A DNA stretch of 64,000 bases. Source: AP-15 sp035538335. Lineage in GTDB: Bacteria; Pseudomonadota; Alphaproteobacteria; ATCC43930; CGMCC-115725. This document shows, piece after piece, positions 31,272 to 38,853 of the stretch. The DNA lies in assembly GCA_035538335.1 (NCBI GenBank), contig DATLKN010000050.1:62001-126000 (forward strand), given 5' to 3'. The notes beneath the pieces were generated by a model, which saw only the letters and a list, made by a program, of their open reading frames with translations, had not been told where the DNA came from and searched no databases. Numbering within the stretch: the stretch's first letter is position 1; each line of letters begins with the position of its first letter. The position numbers and the translations under genes are program-made.

Positions 31272-32319
31272 GGGCAGGCGCCGCGGGCTGCGGCAGGGGC
31301 GCCGCGCCCTTCGGCTTCCAGCGCAACGCCGGGCTTTCGACGAGGTGCCAGGAGAGAAAGGCGAGGCTGCCGGCGATCGGCAGGCCGAGGCCGAACAGCA
31401 CCCACCACGGCGCCCGCCCGTGCGACAGCCATTTGATCGTCTGCTCGACCGGCCAGCCGTAGATGTAGAGGCCGTAGGAGAGGTCGCCGAAGCGCGCCGC
31501 CGGGATCACCGGCAGGCGCGGGTTGAGCGCCAGCCACAGCGCGAGATAGCAGCCGAACAGCGGGAAGCAGAGGATGAAAGCGCGCAGCTTTATGCCGAGC
31601 GCGAGCCCCAGCAGCGCGGCAAGCGCGATGCGCCCGTCCCAGATGCGCGTGCCGCGTAATTTGTAGAGCGCCATGCCGGCGGCGAAGAAGCCGAGCATCC
31701 ACCCCCAGCCGCCGAGAATGCCGAGCGCCGGAAAGTGGATGCAGGCGATGCCGAGGGCCATCAGCGCGACCGCCACCGGCAAGCTCAGCAGGCGCAGGGC
31801 TCCGAGCCCCAGCACCATCAGGTACATCATGAATTCGAGTTGCAGGCTCCACAGCGAGCCGTTGATCTCGAGCCCGACCGGGTTGTTCTCGAAGCATACG
31901 CCCGGCAGCTCGTGGACATGCGGGTCGAGCAGCGTCGTATTGCCGAGCACATAGGCATAGGGCTCCGGGCGGCTCAGATATTGCGCGAGCGGCAATGTCG
32001 TGACGAAGGGCGCGATCAGAAATGCGGAGACGAGCGTCGCGACGAAGAGGCCGGGAAAGATGCGCAATGCCCGCTTGGCGAGAAAGCGGCCCGCATGCCC
32101 GGTCGCCTCGAAGCTCTGCGTCACGAGAAAGCCGCTGATCGCAAAAAATACGAAGACGCCGGCGAGTCCGAGCACCGCCTGGTTGCCGTTCAACAGGTTG
32201 AAGAGTTCGCGCGCCTGGGTTCCCTGCGCGATCAGAAAGGAATGCGAAAAGATGACCGAGACCGCCGCCAACAGCCGCAGCGCGTCGAAATTGTTGGCTC
32301 TCGTCATCGCTCGTTCCAT
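31228..32319 (-). CDS. Acyltransferase-3 (OafA/YrhL-type) integral membrane protein
   Basis: The 363-residue protein starts R-A-N-N-F-D-A-L-R-L-L-A-A, then V-I-F-S-H-S, the usual N-terminal motif of acyltransferase-3 enzymes, with the catalytic-type His in the first helix. About ten hydrophobic helices follow. These proteins move acetyl, succinyl or other acyl groups to sugars of polysaccharides or to lipids at the inner membrane. M1 (32319) or M5 could be the start. Its 3' end overlaps antisense with the 3' end of the frameshifted hydrolase by 44 bases. Confidence 0.85.
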   Translation of the reverse strand: MERAMTRANNFDALRLLAAVSVIFSHSFLIAQGTQARELFNLLNGNQAVLGLAGVFVFFAISGFLVTQSFEATGHAGRFLAKRALRIFPGLFVATLVSAFLIAPFVTTLPLAQYLSRPEPYAYVLGNTTLLDPHVHELPGVCFENNPVGLEINGSLWSLQLEFMMYLMVLGLGALRLLSLPVAVALMALGIACIHFPALGILGGWGWMLGFFAAGMALYKLRGTRIWDGRIALAALLGLALGIKLRAFILCFPLFGCYLALWLALNPRLPVIPAARFGDLSYGLYIYGWPVEQTIKWLSHGRAPWWVLFGLGLPIAGSLAFLSWHLVESPALRWKPKGAAPLPQPAAPALNPPPVPLPDRASA

Positions 32320-32376
32320 ACCGGCATCAGAACAGACAACCGCCGCGCGAGGCCGCGGTTCCGCGGTCGGCGCGCC

Positions 32377-32766
32377 TCACACCGTCGCCTGCCAGACGCC
32401 GTCGACGAAATACGCCTCCGCCTCGCCCGGCCAGGGCGGCATCGTCACGGCGACCGCGGCGAGCGGCTCGGCGCCGTCGCAGCGCAGCTGAAACTGCGTG
32501 CCGACCGGCACGCTGACCGAGACGCCGGGGCCGACCTCGACGATTTCCTCGGTATCCCCGAATTTGCGCCACATCCGTCCGCTGCCCAAGATGAAATACC
32601 AGATCTCCTCGACCGTGCGATGCGCGACGGCGCGCCCGACCCGTCCGGGCGCGAGCGAGAACAACGCCATCTGCCCGCGCGGCAAGCCGCAGAGGAGGCG
32701 CACCTCCATGCCGTCGGCGGCGGTCGCGTCGGCCGCCTTGGCCGCCCGCTTCGTCCCTAAGCTCAT
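32377..32766 (-). CDS. Small cupin-domain protein
   Basis: The 129-residue protein forms a single cupin-like beta-barrel: A-H-R-T-V-E-E-I-W-Y-F-I-L-G-S-G with His and Glu in metal-site positions, followed by V-S-V-P-V-G-T-Q-F-Q-L. Its ATG overlaps the stop of the upstream LLM oxidoreductase (TGATG), so the two are translationally coupled. Cupins of this size may be small-molecule isomerases, dioxygenases or binding proteins; the specific role is unknown. Confidence 0.8.
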   Translation of the reverse strand: MSLGTKRAAKAADATAADGMEVRLLCGLPRGQMALFSLAPGRVGRAVAHRTVEEIWYFILGSGRMWRKFGDTEEIVEVGPGVSVSVPVGTQFQLRCDGAEPLAAVAVTMPPWPGEAEAYFVDGVWQATV

Positions 32767-33758
32767 CAGCGGGCGCGGAAATGCCGCAGGATCTCAGTCT
32801 CGAGAAGATCGATCTGGCTCGCGTCGTAGACGAGCGGCGCCAGCACGAGATATTCGAGCCCCGCCGCCGCCAATTCCTCGATCCGCTCGCGGATATGCCG
32901 CGGCGTCCCGACAAAATAGGAGGTCGAGAGGTGGTCGAACGAGCGGTGCGCGCCCATGACCTTCTCGAAAGCCGGCCGCTGCTCCTTCAGCGCCGCCGCC
33001 TCGTCGTCGGTCGGCACGATATGGACGAAGTTCAAATGCCCGAAGACGAGGCTGTCGCGCGCCCGGCCGATGGCCTCGAGTCGGCGCGTAATCGTCGCCC
33101 AGTCGTCGATCACCGTCTGGTTCGAGCCCGCCGCCCGTGACAGCCAGCCGTCGGCCTTGCGGCAGATGCGTTCGAGGACGGAGGGCGCGATCGTCTCGGG
33201 GTCGGGCGACAAGGAAGTGCGCAACCGCCCGCCGCCCGCGACCCACAATGTCGGCCGGGCCGGCAGCGGCGGGTCGATCGCCACGTCCTCGAAGGCGTAA
33301 TAGCGCCCCTTATGGCTCGTCCGCGCGCCGCTCCACAGCTTCTCGAAGATCTCGATGATTTCGTCGGTGCGGCGCCCGCGCTCGGACAGCGGCACGCCCG
33401 CGACCTCGAATTCGTGGTTGTCCCAGCCGGCCCCGACGCCCAATTCGAAGCGTCCGCCCGACAGAAACTGCAGGCTGGCGAGCTCCTTCGCCATGAAGAC
33501 GGGGTTGCGCAGGGCGAGGATCAGGATGCCGGTGGCGAGCTTGATGCGCGTCGTAGCGCCGGCGACGAAGGCGAGGGTCTCGACCGGCGACAGCCAGGCC
33601 GTGCCGTAAAGCCCGGGCGCGGTCAGCAGATGGTCGACGACCCACAGCGCTTCGAAATCGAGCGTCTCGGCGCGCCGCGCGATGTCGCGCAGCCGGCCCG
33701 TTGTCGCGTAGTCGAGCGAACGAAAGGAATAGCTCGGCAGCATCAACCCGAATCGCAT
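32766..33758 (-). CDS. LLM class flavin-dependent oxidoreductase
   Basis: The 330-residue protein shows the luciferase-like TIM-barrel pattern: M-R-F-G-L-M-L-P at the N-terminus, L-W-V-V-D-H-L-L, K-L-A-T-G-I-L-I-L and G-G-R-F-E-L-G-V-G-A-G-W, then S-E-R-G-R-R-T-D-E-I. Members use FMN or F420 in monooxygenation or dehydrogenation. Which cofactor applies here cannot be told by eye. It is coupled to the downstream cupin by a one-base overlap. It is one of three unlike LLM genes in the window (also 41298 and 61870). Confidence 0.88.
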   Translation of the reverse strand: MRFGLMLPSYSFRSLDYATTGRLRDIARRAETLDFEALWVVDHLLTAPGLYGTAWLSPVETLAFVAGATTRIKLATGILILALRNPVFMAKELASLQFLSGGRFELGVGAGWDNHEFEVAGVPLSERGRRTDEIIEIFEKLWSGARTSHKGRYYAFEDVAIDPPLPARPTLWVAGGGRLRTSLSPDPETIAPSVLERICRKADGWLSRAAGSNQTVIDDWATITRRLEAIGRARDSLVFGHLNFVHIVPTDDEAAALKEQRPAFEKVMGAHRSFDHLSTSYFVGTPRHIRERIEELAAAGLEYLVLAPLVYDASQIDLLETEILRHFRAR

Positions 33759-33829
33759 TGCTCACCTCGCCTCGGTATTGCGCAGGTCGAGAAGCGCCGG
33801 CATGACAAGGAGGATTGGGGGCGCCCGCG

Positions 33830-34492
33830 CTACTTCGGATAGATCCGTTGATAAACGCCGGGCGAGCCTTCGTCGTGCCGCAGATTGGGCGACATGCGCC
33901 GTGTCCACGGGTTGCTCGCCCGCGCCCGTGTCCAGGCCTCGCTCTCGGGGACGCGCGGGTGCTCGAATTCGTAGAGCGTCAGGTATTTCGGCTGGCCGTC
34001 GACAGCGACGTAGCGGCGCGCGTTGAGGCATCCCGGCACGCCGAGATAGCCGGGGATGTAGACCGTGTTGTACCAGGCGTTGAACTCGTCCTCGACGGCG
34101 GGCGACACATCGATCCGTCCCATCTGCAAGACGGGCGCCATGCCCATCGTCTGCTCGATCGGGCTCGTGTGGACGGGAAAGATCTGGCGGTAGGCGTTGG
34201 CGAGGAAATTGCGGCCGATCCGGCTCGGCGCGGCATGCTCGTCGCCGGGTCCGATCCTGGCGGCGGCCAGAAAGGCCTCGCCGCGCACGATTTGATGGTT
34301 TTCGAGTTCGTAGATCGCGAGGTATTTGGGGCTGCCCTTCAGCGCCGCATAGCGGCCGGCGCCGAGAATGCCCGGCACCTGCAGCAGACGGGGGATGTGC
34401 TCCTCGTCGTACCAGCGATTGAAGGCGGCCTCATGCGCGGCGTCGATATCGACCCACACCATCAACAGGCCGGTGCTGCGCGTCTTTGCCAT
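33830..34492 (-). CDS. Tandem dimeric alpha/beta-barrel (EthD/DUF4286-like) protein
   Basis: The 220-residue protein consists of two similar ferredoxin-like repeats. Each begins with an acidic strand (V-D-I-D-A or I-D-V-S-P), then F-N-R-W-Y-D-E-E-H-I-P or F-N-A-W-Y-N-T-V-Y-I-P, a V-P-G-[IC]-L stretch, R-R/R-Y-A/V, and P-K-Y-L-[AT]-[IL]-Y-E. Such domains usually dimerise; here two are fused. They occur in catabolic clusters as small-molecule-binding or lyase-like proteins. No specific role is assigned. It lies 72 bases upstream of the LLM gene on the same strand. Confidence 0.75.
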   Translation of the reverse strand: MAKTRSTGLLMVWVDIDAAHEAAFNRWYDEEHIPRLLQVPGILGAGRYAALKGSPKYLAIYELENHQIVRGEAFLAAARIGPGDEHAAPSRIGRNFLANAYRQIFPVHTSPIEQTMGMAPVLQMGRIDVSPAVEDEFNAWYNTVYIPGYLGVPGCLNARRYVAVDGQPKYLTLYEFEHPRVPESEAWTRARASNPWTRRMSPNLRHDEGSPGVYQRIYPK

Positions 34493-34501
34493 CGCCGGCG
34501 C

Positions 34502-35005
34502 TCAGGGCGGCGGCAGCGGCGTGCCCGGAGGCGGACCCGGCGGGCCGTAAGGCGGCGGGCCATAAGGCGGCGGGCCGCCCGGAGGCGGAGGAAGCCGATT
34601 GCCTCTGGCATGCATGCACTGGGCATAGAACATGTCGTACTGCTGCTGCAGCGTCATCTGCCGATAATTAGCGCCGCTGGCGCCGGCGGCGGTGCCTACC
34701 ACGGCCCCCGAGGCGGCGCCGATCGCGGCGCCGCGGCCGCCGCCGATGGCGGCGCCCAGCCCCGCCCCGAGGGCGGTGCCGAGCAGAGCGGTGCCGAAAC
34801 TCTGATTGTTGGCCGCCGCCACACCCGGCGCGGTCTGACCGCTCGCATATTGCTCGCACGTGGCCTGATCGGCGGCAAATTGATCGAACGACTTGCCCGG
34901 TCCCGGCGCAACCGGAACGGTCGGTCCCGGCGGCGGCGCGGCGCAGGCGGCGAGGGTCAGCGCGATGGCCGCCGCTCCCGCCAGCTTGGCATTGACGAGC
35001 TTCAC
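34502..35005 (-). CDS. Glycine-zipper outer-membrane lipoprotein
   Basis: The product has 167 residues. The GTG at 35005 gives a lipoprotein signal peptide with lipobox L-A-A-C about residue 21 and a GGGGGTG element upstream. A glycine-zipper segment (G-x3-G repeats such as L-G-A-G-L-G-A-A-I-G and A-I-G-A-A-S-G-A-V-V-G) follows at about 70-105, and the C-terminus is a Pro/Gly-rich tail with P-P-Y-G-P repeats. Two cysteines in the mature part (T-C-E-Q-Y and Q-C-M-H-A) may pair. Glycine-zipper lipoproteins insert in or span the outer membrane. It may share a transcript with the next gene downstream on this strand. Confidence 0.75.
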   Translation of the reverse strand: MKLVNAKLAGAAAIALTLAACAAPPPGPTVPVAPGPGKSFDQFAADQATCEQYASGQTAPGVAAANNQSFGTALLGTALGAGLGAAIGGGRGAAIGAASGAVVGTAAGASGANYRQMTLQQQYDMFYAQCMHARGNRLPPPPGGPPPYGPPPYGPPGPPPGTPLPPP

Positions 35006-35187
35006 GAAACACCCCCGTTTCGCGCGAGTCTGCCTCGCTGCGGCATTCATGTTAGACCGAATTCGCCCGGTGCGGCAAGCCGAGCCCCCTCGTCCTCGGA
35101 GTTCAGGGCTGCGCCGCACGCGGCGCTTGCGTGGCAGCCGCCTCTGCTGGGATCATGGCGGCGACGAGAGAAGAAAAGGGGTAAGCG

Positions 35188-36888
35188 ATGGCCTATGATC
35201 TGTTGATCCGCAACGGGCTTATCGTCGACGGCTCGGGCATGCCGGGGTTCCGCGGCGACGTCGCGGTCAAGGGCGGCAAGATCGCCGAGTTGGGCAAGCT
35301 CTCGGGACCAGCGGACAAGGTCATCGATGCGCAAGGCCAGGCGGTGGCGCCCGGCTTCATCGACAATCATTGCCATTACGATGCGCAGGTCACCTGGGAC
35401 CCGCTGTGCTCCTATTCCTGCGACCACGGCGCGACGACCGTCATCTTCGGCAATTGCTCGCTGTCGTTGGCGCCGGTACGCAAGGGGCAGGAAGAGCGTC
35501 TCGCCGAGTTCCTCTCCTATGTCGAAGCGATCCCCATGGAGGTATTGCGCACGCTCGAATTCGGCTGGGAGACCGTACCGCAATACATCGAGCAGCTCGA
35601 CCATCACCTCGGCGTCAATGTCGGCAATCTGATCGGCCATTCGGCGGTGCGCTATTACGTAATGGGCGAGGATTGCCAGAAGCGCACCGCGAGCGACGAC
35701 GAGATCGGGCAGATGCAGGCGCTGGTGCGCGACGGGATGAGGGCCGGGGCATTGGGGCTCTCGGTGTCGCGCAACGAGGGCCATTACGATCCGCAGGGCG
35801 TGCACATTCCCGCCTTGTGGGCCGACGAGCGGGAGATCTTCGCGCTCGGCGACGTATTGCGCGAGCTCGGCACCGGAATCATCCAATCGGGCGGCGGCAA
35901 CGGCGCCGAAATGAAGGATGCCCTGATGAGCCGGCTGTCGGAAGCGACCGGCCGGCCCGTCGTCTACAACAATCTCAGCCAGTCGATGCGCCGGCCCGAC
36001 CAGTGGAAAAAGCAGATGGCGCAGGTCGACAAGACAACCGCGGCCGGCATCCGCGCCTTCCCGATGTGCACGCCGAACCGCATCACGGATTATTTCACAT
36101 TGCGGAATTGCCAGGAGTTCCGCGGGCTGCCGACCTGGCACCCGATCCTGCTCGCCTCGCCCGAGGAGATGCTGCGCGCCTATGCCGATCCGGCGATCCG
36201 CAAGAAGCTGCACGAGGAGGCGGTCGAGTTCAAGGTCGCGACGCCGCCGCCCGGCATCTGCACGACCTGGTGGGACTACATGGTTCTGCAGAGCGCCGTA
36301 TTGCCGAAGAACAAGGAGCTGGAAGGCAAGACGCTCGGCCAGATCGCGCAGCTGCAGGGGAAGGGCATCATCGACGCCTTTCTCGATCTCGCAATCGAGG
36401 AGCACCTCGACAGCGAATGGCTGCACGGCGAGATCAATGTCGACGATGCCGCGATGGCCCAGATCCTCACCTATCCGAACGCCATCATCGGCCTTTCGGA
36501 CGGCGGCGCGCATGTGCAGTTCCAAAGCGGCTTCGGCTTCTCGACCCGGCTCCTCTCGGAGTGGGTGCGCGAAAAGCGCGTCATCGGACTCGAAGCCGCG
36601 GTGCGGCGCCTGACCTTCGATTCGGCCTCGATCTTCGGGCTCCACGACCGCGGCCTCTTGCGTCCCGGCATGGCGGCCGACATCGTCGTCTTCGACCCCG
36701 ACACGGTGCGCCCGCTGCCGCTCGAAGTCGTGCACGATTTCCCGACCGGCGCAAAGCGGATCAAGGAGCCGGCCGCCGGCATCGTCGCGACGATCGTCAA
36801 TGGCGAGGTTCTACTCGAGGACGGCAGGCACACCGGCGCGCTCCCGGGCCGCGTCCTGCGCAACACCTATTATCGGGCGGCGCACTAA
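35188..36888 (+). CDS. N-acyl-D-amino-acid deacylase-like amidohydrolase
   Basis: The 566-residue protein begins with the small beta-domain of amidohydrolases (Y-D-L-L-I-R-N-G-L-I-V-D-G-S-G). The metal motif P-G-F-I-D-N-H-C-H-Y-D follows, then T-T-V-I-F-G-N-C-S-L-S-L-A-P, which is typical of the D-aminoacylase branch. G-L-S-D-G-G-A-H holds the catalytic Asp, and the C-terminal R-P-G-M-A-A-D-I-V-V-F-D closes the barrel. The usual reaction is hydrolysis of N-acyl-D-amino acids or related amides or dihydro-ring compounds. The substrate is not certain. It is transcribed towards hydrolase and SDR genes, after an intergenic repeat. Confidence 0.85.
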   Translation: MAYDLLIRNGLIVDGSGMPGFRGDVAVKGGKIAELGKLSGPADKVIDAQGQAVAPGFIDNHCHYDAQVTWDPLCSYSCDHGATTVIFGNCSLSLAPVRKGQEERLAEFLSYVEAIPMEVLRTLEFGWETVPQYIEQLDHHLGVNVGNLIGHSAVRYYVMGEDCQKRTASDDEIGQMQALVRDGMRAGALGLSVSRNEGHYDPQGVHIPALWADEREIFALGDVLRELGTGIIQSGGGNGAEMKDALMSRLSEATGRPVVYNNLSQSMRRPDQWKKQMAQVDKTTAAGIRAFPMCTPNRITDYFTLRNCQEFRGLPTWHPILLASPEEMLRAYADPAIRKKLHEEAVEFKVATPPPGICTTWWDYMVLQSAVLPKNKELEGKTLGQIAQLQGKGIIDAFLDLAIEEHLDSEWLHGEINVDDAAMAQILTYPNAIIGLSDGGAHVQFQSGFGFSTRLLSEWVREKRVIGLEAAVRRLTFDSASIFGLHDRGLLRPGMAADIVVFDPDTVRPLPLEVVHDFPTGAKRIKEPAAGIVATIVNGEVLLEDGRHTGALPGRVLRNTYYRAAH

Positions 36889-36897
36889 TTTTCTTCC

Positions 36898-37034
36898 CTC
36901 TCCGCCCATTGGGGGGAGAGGGAGGGGCCCATCGCGCAGCGATGGGAAGGTGAGGTGGGTTCGGCCAAGACCGCTAGATTCCCCCACCTCACCCAGCCCT
37001 CTCCGCCCCCGGGGGCGGAGAGGGAAAAGAAACG
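36898..37034. repeat. Long intergenic palindromic repeat (CCCTCTCCGCC type)
   Basis: This 137-base gap carries nested inverted repeats: CCCTCTCCGCCC on the left pairs with GGGCGGAGAGGG on the right, CCCACCTCACC pairs with GGTGAGGTGGG, and CCATCGC/GCGATGG lies inside. Similar GGGAGAGGG and GGTGAGGGG words occur at 59291. It looks like a REP/MITE-like element; no coding function is seen. Confidence 0.65.
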
Positions 37035-37045
37035 GGAGGCTCTAA

Positions 37046-37861
37046 ATGCCGACCTTCAAGCCGTCCGCCGATCTCGACCTGTACTACGCGGTCGACGATT
37101 TCACCGACCCGTGGCGCGAGGCAGAGGCGATCCTCCTGCTGCACGGCAATGCCGAGAGCGGCGCCGCCTGGTACGGCTGGGTTCCGCATCTCGCGCGGCA
37201 TTGCCGGCTCGTGCGCCCGGACATGCGCGGCTTCGGTGCCTCGACGCCGATGCCGCGCGATCATCCGTGGACGCTCGACGAGTTGATCGACGATTTCACC
37301 GCGCTGATGGATGCTCTTGGCGTCCAGCGCTTCCATCTCGTCGGCGCCAAGATCGGCGGCACGATCGCCCGCGCCTTCGCCGCGCGCCGGCCGCAGCGCG
37401 TCAAGAGCCTCACTGTCGTCGGCACGCCGCCGCCGCGCCGGGAGGCCGCCGAGGCGCGCCTTCCGGAACTGGTCGCCGCGTTCGAGCGGGAAGGCGTCGA
37501 GCCGTGGGCGCGCCGCACGATGGCGGGCCGGCTCGGCTCGGCGTTTTCGCCGGCGGGCGTCGAATGGTGGATCCGCTTCATGGGCCGCACCGCGGTCTCG
37601 ACCCAGATCGGCTTCATGCGGACGATCGCGGTCGCCGACATCCGCGCCGACCTCGCGAAGATCGTCTGCCCGACGCTCGTCGTCACCACGCAAGAGAGCG
37701 GGCTCGCCTCGGTCGCCGAGACGCGCGCCTGGCAGGAACAGATCGCGGGCTCGGAGCTGCTGGTGCTGCCGGGCAATTCCTACCATGTCGCGGCGAGCCA
37801 CGCCGCAGAGTGCGCCCAGGCGACGCTCGATTTCATCGGGCGCAGCGCCGGCCGTCGCTGA
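37046..37861 (+). CDS. Alpha/beta-fold hydrolase with an altered nucleophile elbow
   Basis: The 271-residue protein has the usual fold landmarks: L-L-L-H-G-N-A-E-S-G (oxyanion loop), R-P-D-M-R-G-F-G, and V-V-T-T-Q-E-S near the acid position. The expected G-x-S-x-G elbow, however, reads V-G-A-K-I-G-G, so a Lys sits where the catalytic Ser should be. The His region is S-Y-H-V-A-A-S-H. The protein may be catalytically dead, use another nucleophile, or act as a binding or cofactor-free enzyme. It is 16 bases before an SDR gene and likely forms an operon with it. Confidence 0.8.
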   Translation: MPTFKPSADLDLYYAVDDFTDPWREAEAILLLHGNAESGAAWYGWVPHLARHCRLVRPDMRGFGASTPMPRDHPWTLDELIDDFTALMDALGVQRFHLVGAKIGGTIARAFAARRPQRVKSLTVVGTPPPRREAAEARLPELVAAFEREGVEPWARRTMAGRLGSAFSPAGVEWWIRFMGRTAVSTQIGFMRTIAVADIRADLAKIVCPTLVVTTQESGLASVAETRAWQEQIAGSELLVLPGNSYHVAASHAAECAQATLDFIGRSAGRR

Positions 37862-37877
37862 AACCGGAGGAAGCGCA

Positions 37878-38705
37878 ATGGCAAAACATGTCGCGATCGT
37901 CACCGGCGCGGGCAGCGGCATCGGGAAGGCGATGACGCTGGGCCTGCTCGGGGCCGGGATCGAGGTCGTCGGGGTCGATCGCGACCCCGCCTATCTCGGC
38001 GAATTGAAAGAGGCCGCGGCGGCGCGGGAGATCGCGGGCGCGCTGCATCCGCTCGCCGCCGATCTGAGCGAGCCTGCCTCCTTCGACCGTGTCGCGCGCG
38101 CTGCGTTGGACGCGGGCGGCCATATCGACATTCTGGTCAATAACGCCGGCATCGGGCAGGGTTCGATCCGTGCCGATCAGCGCCACAACCCGCTGCGCTT
38201 TTGGGAAGTGACGCCCGAGCAATGGGGCCGTTTTCTCGCCGTCAATGCGACCGCGCCCCTGCTGATGGCGCGCGCCGTCGTGCCGCACATGCTGCGGCAA
38301 AAGCGCGGCCGCATCGTCACCGTGACGACGAGCCTCGGCACGATGCTGCGCCGCGGCTATGTGCTCTATGGCGCGAGCAAGGCGGCTGCCGAGGCGGCGA
38401 CGGCGGTGATGTCGGCGGACCTCGCCGGCACCGGCGTCACCGCTAATGTGCTGGTGCCGGGCGGCATGACCGACACGCGCATCGTTCCCGACGCGGCGGT
38501 CGCCGACCGAAGCCGGCTGTTGCGGCCGGAGATCATGGTGCCGCCGCTGCTGTGGCTCGTCTCCGAGGCCGCCGCCGAAATCACCGGCCGGCGCTTTCTC
38601 GCGGCGCATTGGGATGCGCGCCTGCCGCCGGCCGAAGCGGCGGAAAAATGCGGTGCGCCGATTGCCTGGAAGAGCATCGCGACGATGCCGATCGAGCCGG
38701 ATTAA
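37878..38705 (+). CDS. Short-chain dehydrogenase/reductase (SDR)
   Basis: The 275-residue protein has T-G-A-G-S-G-I-G at the N-terminus for dinucleotide binding, N-N-A-G near residue 90 and the catalytic Y-G-A-S-K near 161. It has the usual classical SDR length. GGAGGAAG just upstream is a good ribosome-binding site. It probably reduces or oxidises a hydroxyl or keto group; an acidic residue at the end of the second strand (V-D-R-D) favours NAD(H). It follows the hydrolase gene. Confidence 0.88.
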   Translation: MAKHVAIVTGAGSGIGKAMTLGLLGAGIEVVGVDRDPAYLGELKEAAAAREIAGALHPLAADLSEPASFDRVARAALDAGGHIDILVNNAGIGQGSIRADQRHNPLRFWEVTPEQWGRFLAVNATAPLLMARAVVPHMLRQKRGRIVTVTTSLGTMLRRGYVLYGASKAAAEAATAVMSADLAGTGVTANVLVPGGMTDTRIVPDAAVADRSRLLRPEIMVPPLLWLVSEAAAEITGRRFLAAHWDARLPPAEAAEKCGAPIAWKSIATMPIEPD

Positions 38706-38744
38706 AGGCCGACATCGTCGCGGCTCGTCGCCCCCCACCCTAAT

Positions 38745-38766
38745 CCTCCCCCGCATGCGGGGGAGG
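38745..38766. repeat. Perfect 22-base palindrome in intergenic repeat
   Basis: CCTCCCCCGCATGCGGGGGAGG is self-complementary throughout. It sits in a GC-rich run (38731-38808) between the SDR and the antiporter genes. It is probably a dispersed repeat and possibly a transcript-end hairpin for the SDR gene. Confidence 0.6.
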
Positions 38767-38853
38767 GAATGGGAGGGGGCAAGGGCCGCGAGCGGAGTGA
38801 GGGGTCGGCCGGCGCGGCCAGGAGCGATTTGCCGCTGCGGGCTGTTTGCTGCC

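Noticed and set aside
36898..37034. CRISPR array or phage attachment site
   Set aside because: The repeats are inverted, few and without regular spacers; this is an extragenic palindrome.
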